From an uncultured Rikenellaceae bacterium (GTDB lineage: Bacteria > Bacteroidota > Bacteroidia > Bacteroidales > Rikenellaceae): a stretch of DNA of 13,523 nt. Position numbers and translations under genes: made by a program. Position 1 is the stretch's first letter. Each line of letters opens with the position of its first letter. Positions 12,908 through 13,523 of the stretch are shown piece by piece. Where the stretch lies: the NCBI GenBank assembly GCA_947074135.1, contig CAMTOL010000036.1, positions 1 through 13,523 of the forward strand, in the 5' to 3' direction. The notes beneath the pieces were generated by a model. That model was not told the origin of the DNA, made no database searches, and saw nothing but the letters and a program-made list of their open reading frames with translations.

Positions 12908-13188
12908 ATGGAAAGAAAAAATTACACTAAAAAGTTTAAAGAGTATGCCGTTAAGTGGAGTTATGAGCGCTCTTCTCAAAGCGCACTAGCTAAAGAGTTG
13001 GGTATCTCATCGACCTTGCTTAGCAAGTGGTGCAAAGAGTTTGCCGAGTATGGTTCGGCAAGTTTCCAGGACGAGGAGTGGAGCGTCTCACTGATGAACA
13101 GCGTAGGATTAAGGATCTCGAAAAAGCCCTTAAAAATAAGAAATTAGAGCTTGGCAAACCGAACGAAGCGATGGTCATTGAACTCTGA
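12908..13188 (+). pseudogene. IS3-family transposase orfA, frameshifted
   Basis: The start, MERKNYTKKFKEYAVKWSYE, and the HTH ALAKELGISSTLLSKWCKEF are typical IS3 OrfA. After SASFQ (codon ending at 13069) the frame is lost by an apparent one-base deletion. Restoring one G gives GRGVERLTDEQRRIKDLEKALKNKKLEL, the expected leucine-zipper continuation. That frame then decays (GKPNEAMVIEL) and stops at 13186-13188. Read without correction, the frame ends at 13147 after 79 residues. Confidence 0.75.
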
Positions 13189-13216
13189 CTCGCAAGGAGT
13201 TTTTAGACGTAGTCAG

Positions 13217-13523
13217 ATACTAAAAAAGGCAATAGCTGTCTTCTCAAAAATAGATCAGTAAGATATTCGTTTATGGATATTCATAATGGGTAAAATGAAA
13301 ATCGTACAATGTATGTTCCGAAAAGGGACCTGCTTGGAAAATTATTAGGAGCGAGCGCAATCAAACTCGTTTGAATTGCCAAGTGACGACATAATTTATG
13401 TACAATGCTGTGGCTGCAAGTTTCTTCAAGAGTCTAAAGTGCGTATTGGTGTATGGGTGCAATTTGCTGACCGCTTCTGAAATGGAGTTATTGATTTTTG
13501 AATACTTTGAATGCTGGTCCACC
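13217..13523 (+). pseudogene. orfA tail and orfB traces of the IS3 element
   Basis: At 13217-13258 the frame ILKKAIAVFSKIDQ, ending in TAA, is an intact IS3 OrfA C-terminus, although the region before it already contains a decayed version of the same ending. It is followed by fragments resembling the OrfB N-terminus in shifting frames, such as RYSFMDIHNG and then KMKIVQCMFRKGTCLENY, a stop, and ERAQSN. These recall the KMCxVxxVSRSGYYxW region. Stops and frameshifts throughout show it is dead. Confidence 0.45.

Larger units (their letters stand above)
12908..13523 (+). mobile_element. Decayed IS3-family element, running off the window
   Basis: The plus strand begins with an IS3-type orfA and continues into heavily altered sequence with orfB-like traces, all interrupted by frameshifts and stops. 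Its left end must lie between the operator of the kinase promoter (12778) and 12908, so it inserted just upstream of the kinase operon, leaving the regulatory sites intact. No intact transposase can be made. Confidence 0.7.

Overview
The window looks like a chromosomal segment of an anaerobic member of the Bacteroidota, probably Bacteroidales. The reasons are several copies of the phylum's promoter -7 element (TAnnTTTG), few recognisable Shine-Dalgarno sites, a small conserved protein of a type I associate with Bacteroides relatives, a glycyl-radical enzyme (which implies anaerobic life), and moderate AT richness. I see no rRNA, tRNA or CRISPR array. Every gene I trust lies on the minus strand; the plus strand holds only an IS3 remnant at the right edge and one doubtful small ORF.

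Layout from left to right. (1) 1-230: a GT-rich stretch with a leftward promoter whose gene lies outside the window, and the terminator of the next operon. (2) 229-2239: a two-gene leftward operon of a membrane-anchored metallo-beta-lactamase-fold hydrolase followed by an AraC-type regulator, with its promoter. (3) 2445-3003: a 65-residue conserved small protein and a single-domain TfoX-like protein. (4) 3060-4032: a decaying accessory patch. It holds a stand-alone domain resembling the N-terminal part of McrA/HNH-type endonucleases, two coding remnants without start codons, and tandem 24-bp repeats that look like one end of an IS21-family element. (5) 4306-12778: the main locus. (6) 12908-13523: a decayed IS3-family element.

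The main locus reads leftward as ROK sugar kinase, NanE-type epimerase, exported GH94-like (alpha/alpha)6 enzyme, AraC regulator, then glycyl-radical enzyme and its radical-SAM activase. Two promoters, one before the kinase and one before the glycyl-radical enzyme, carry the same module: a near-identical 22-bp operator at exactly the same distance from an identical -7 box. A second, weaker half-site lies 22 bp away, as expected for an AraC-family dimer. The likely reading is a self-contained sugar-utilisation regulon. The periplasmic enzyme would release or process a sugar, the kinase and epimerase would handle it as a 6-phosphate, and the radical enzyme would act on the same or a linked compound. 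The regulator encoded in the middle would switch on both halves. The radical enzyme's substrate cannot be named from sequence. It is not pyruvate formate-lyase (no tandem cysteines), and its Cys-X-Glu motif reads GCTEF where I would expect GCVEP in the known dehydratases. A radical enzyme co-regulated with an amino-sugar type kinase and epimerase, with no NanA aldolase or transporter in view, is the best candidate for an undescribed pathway.
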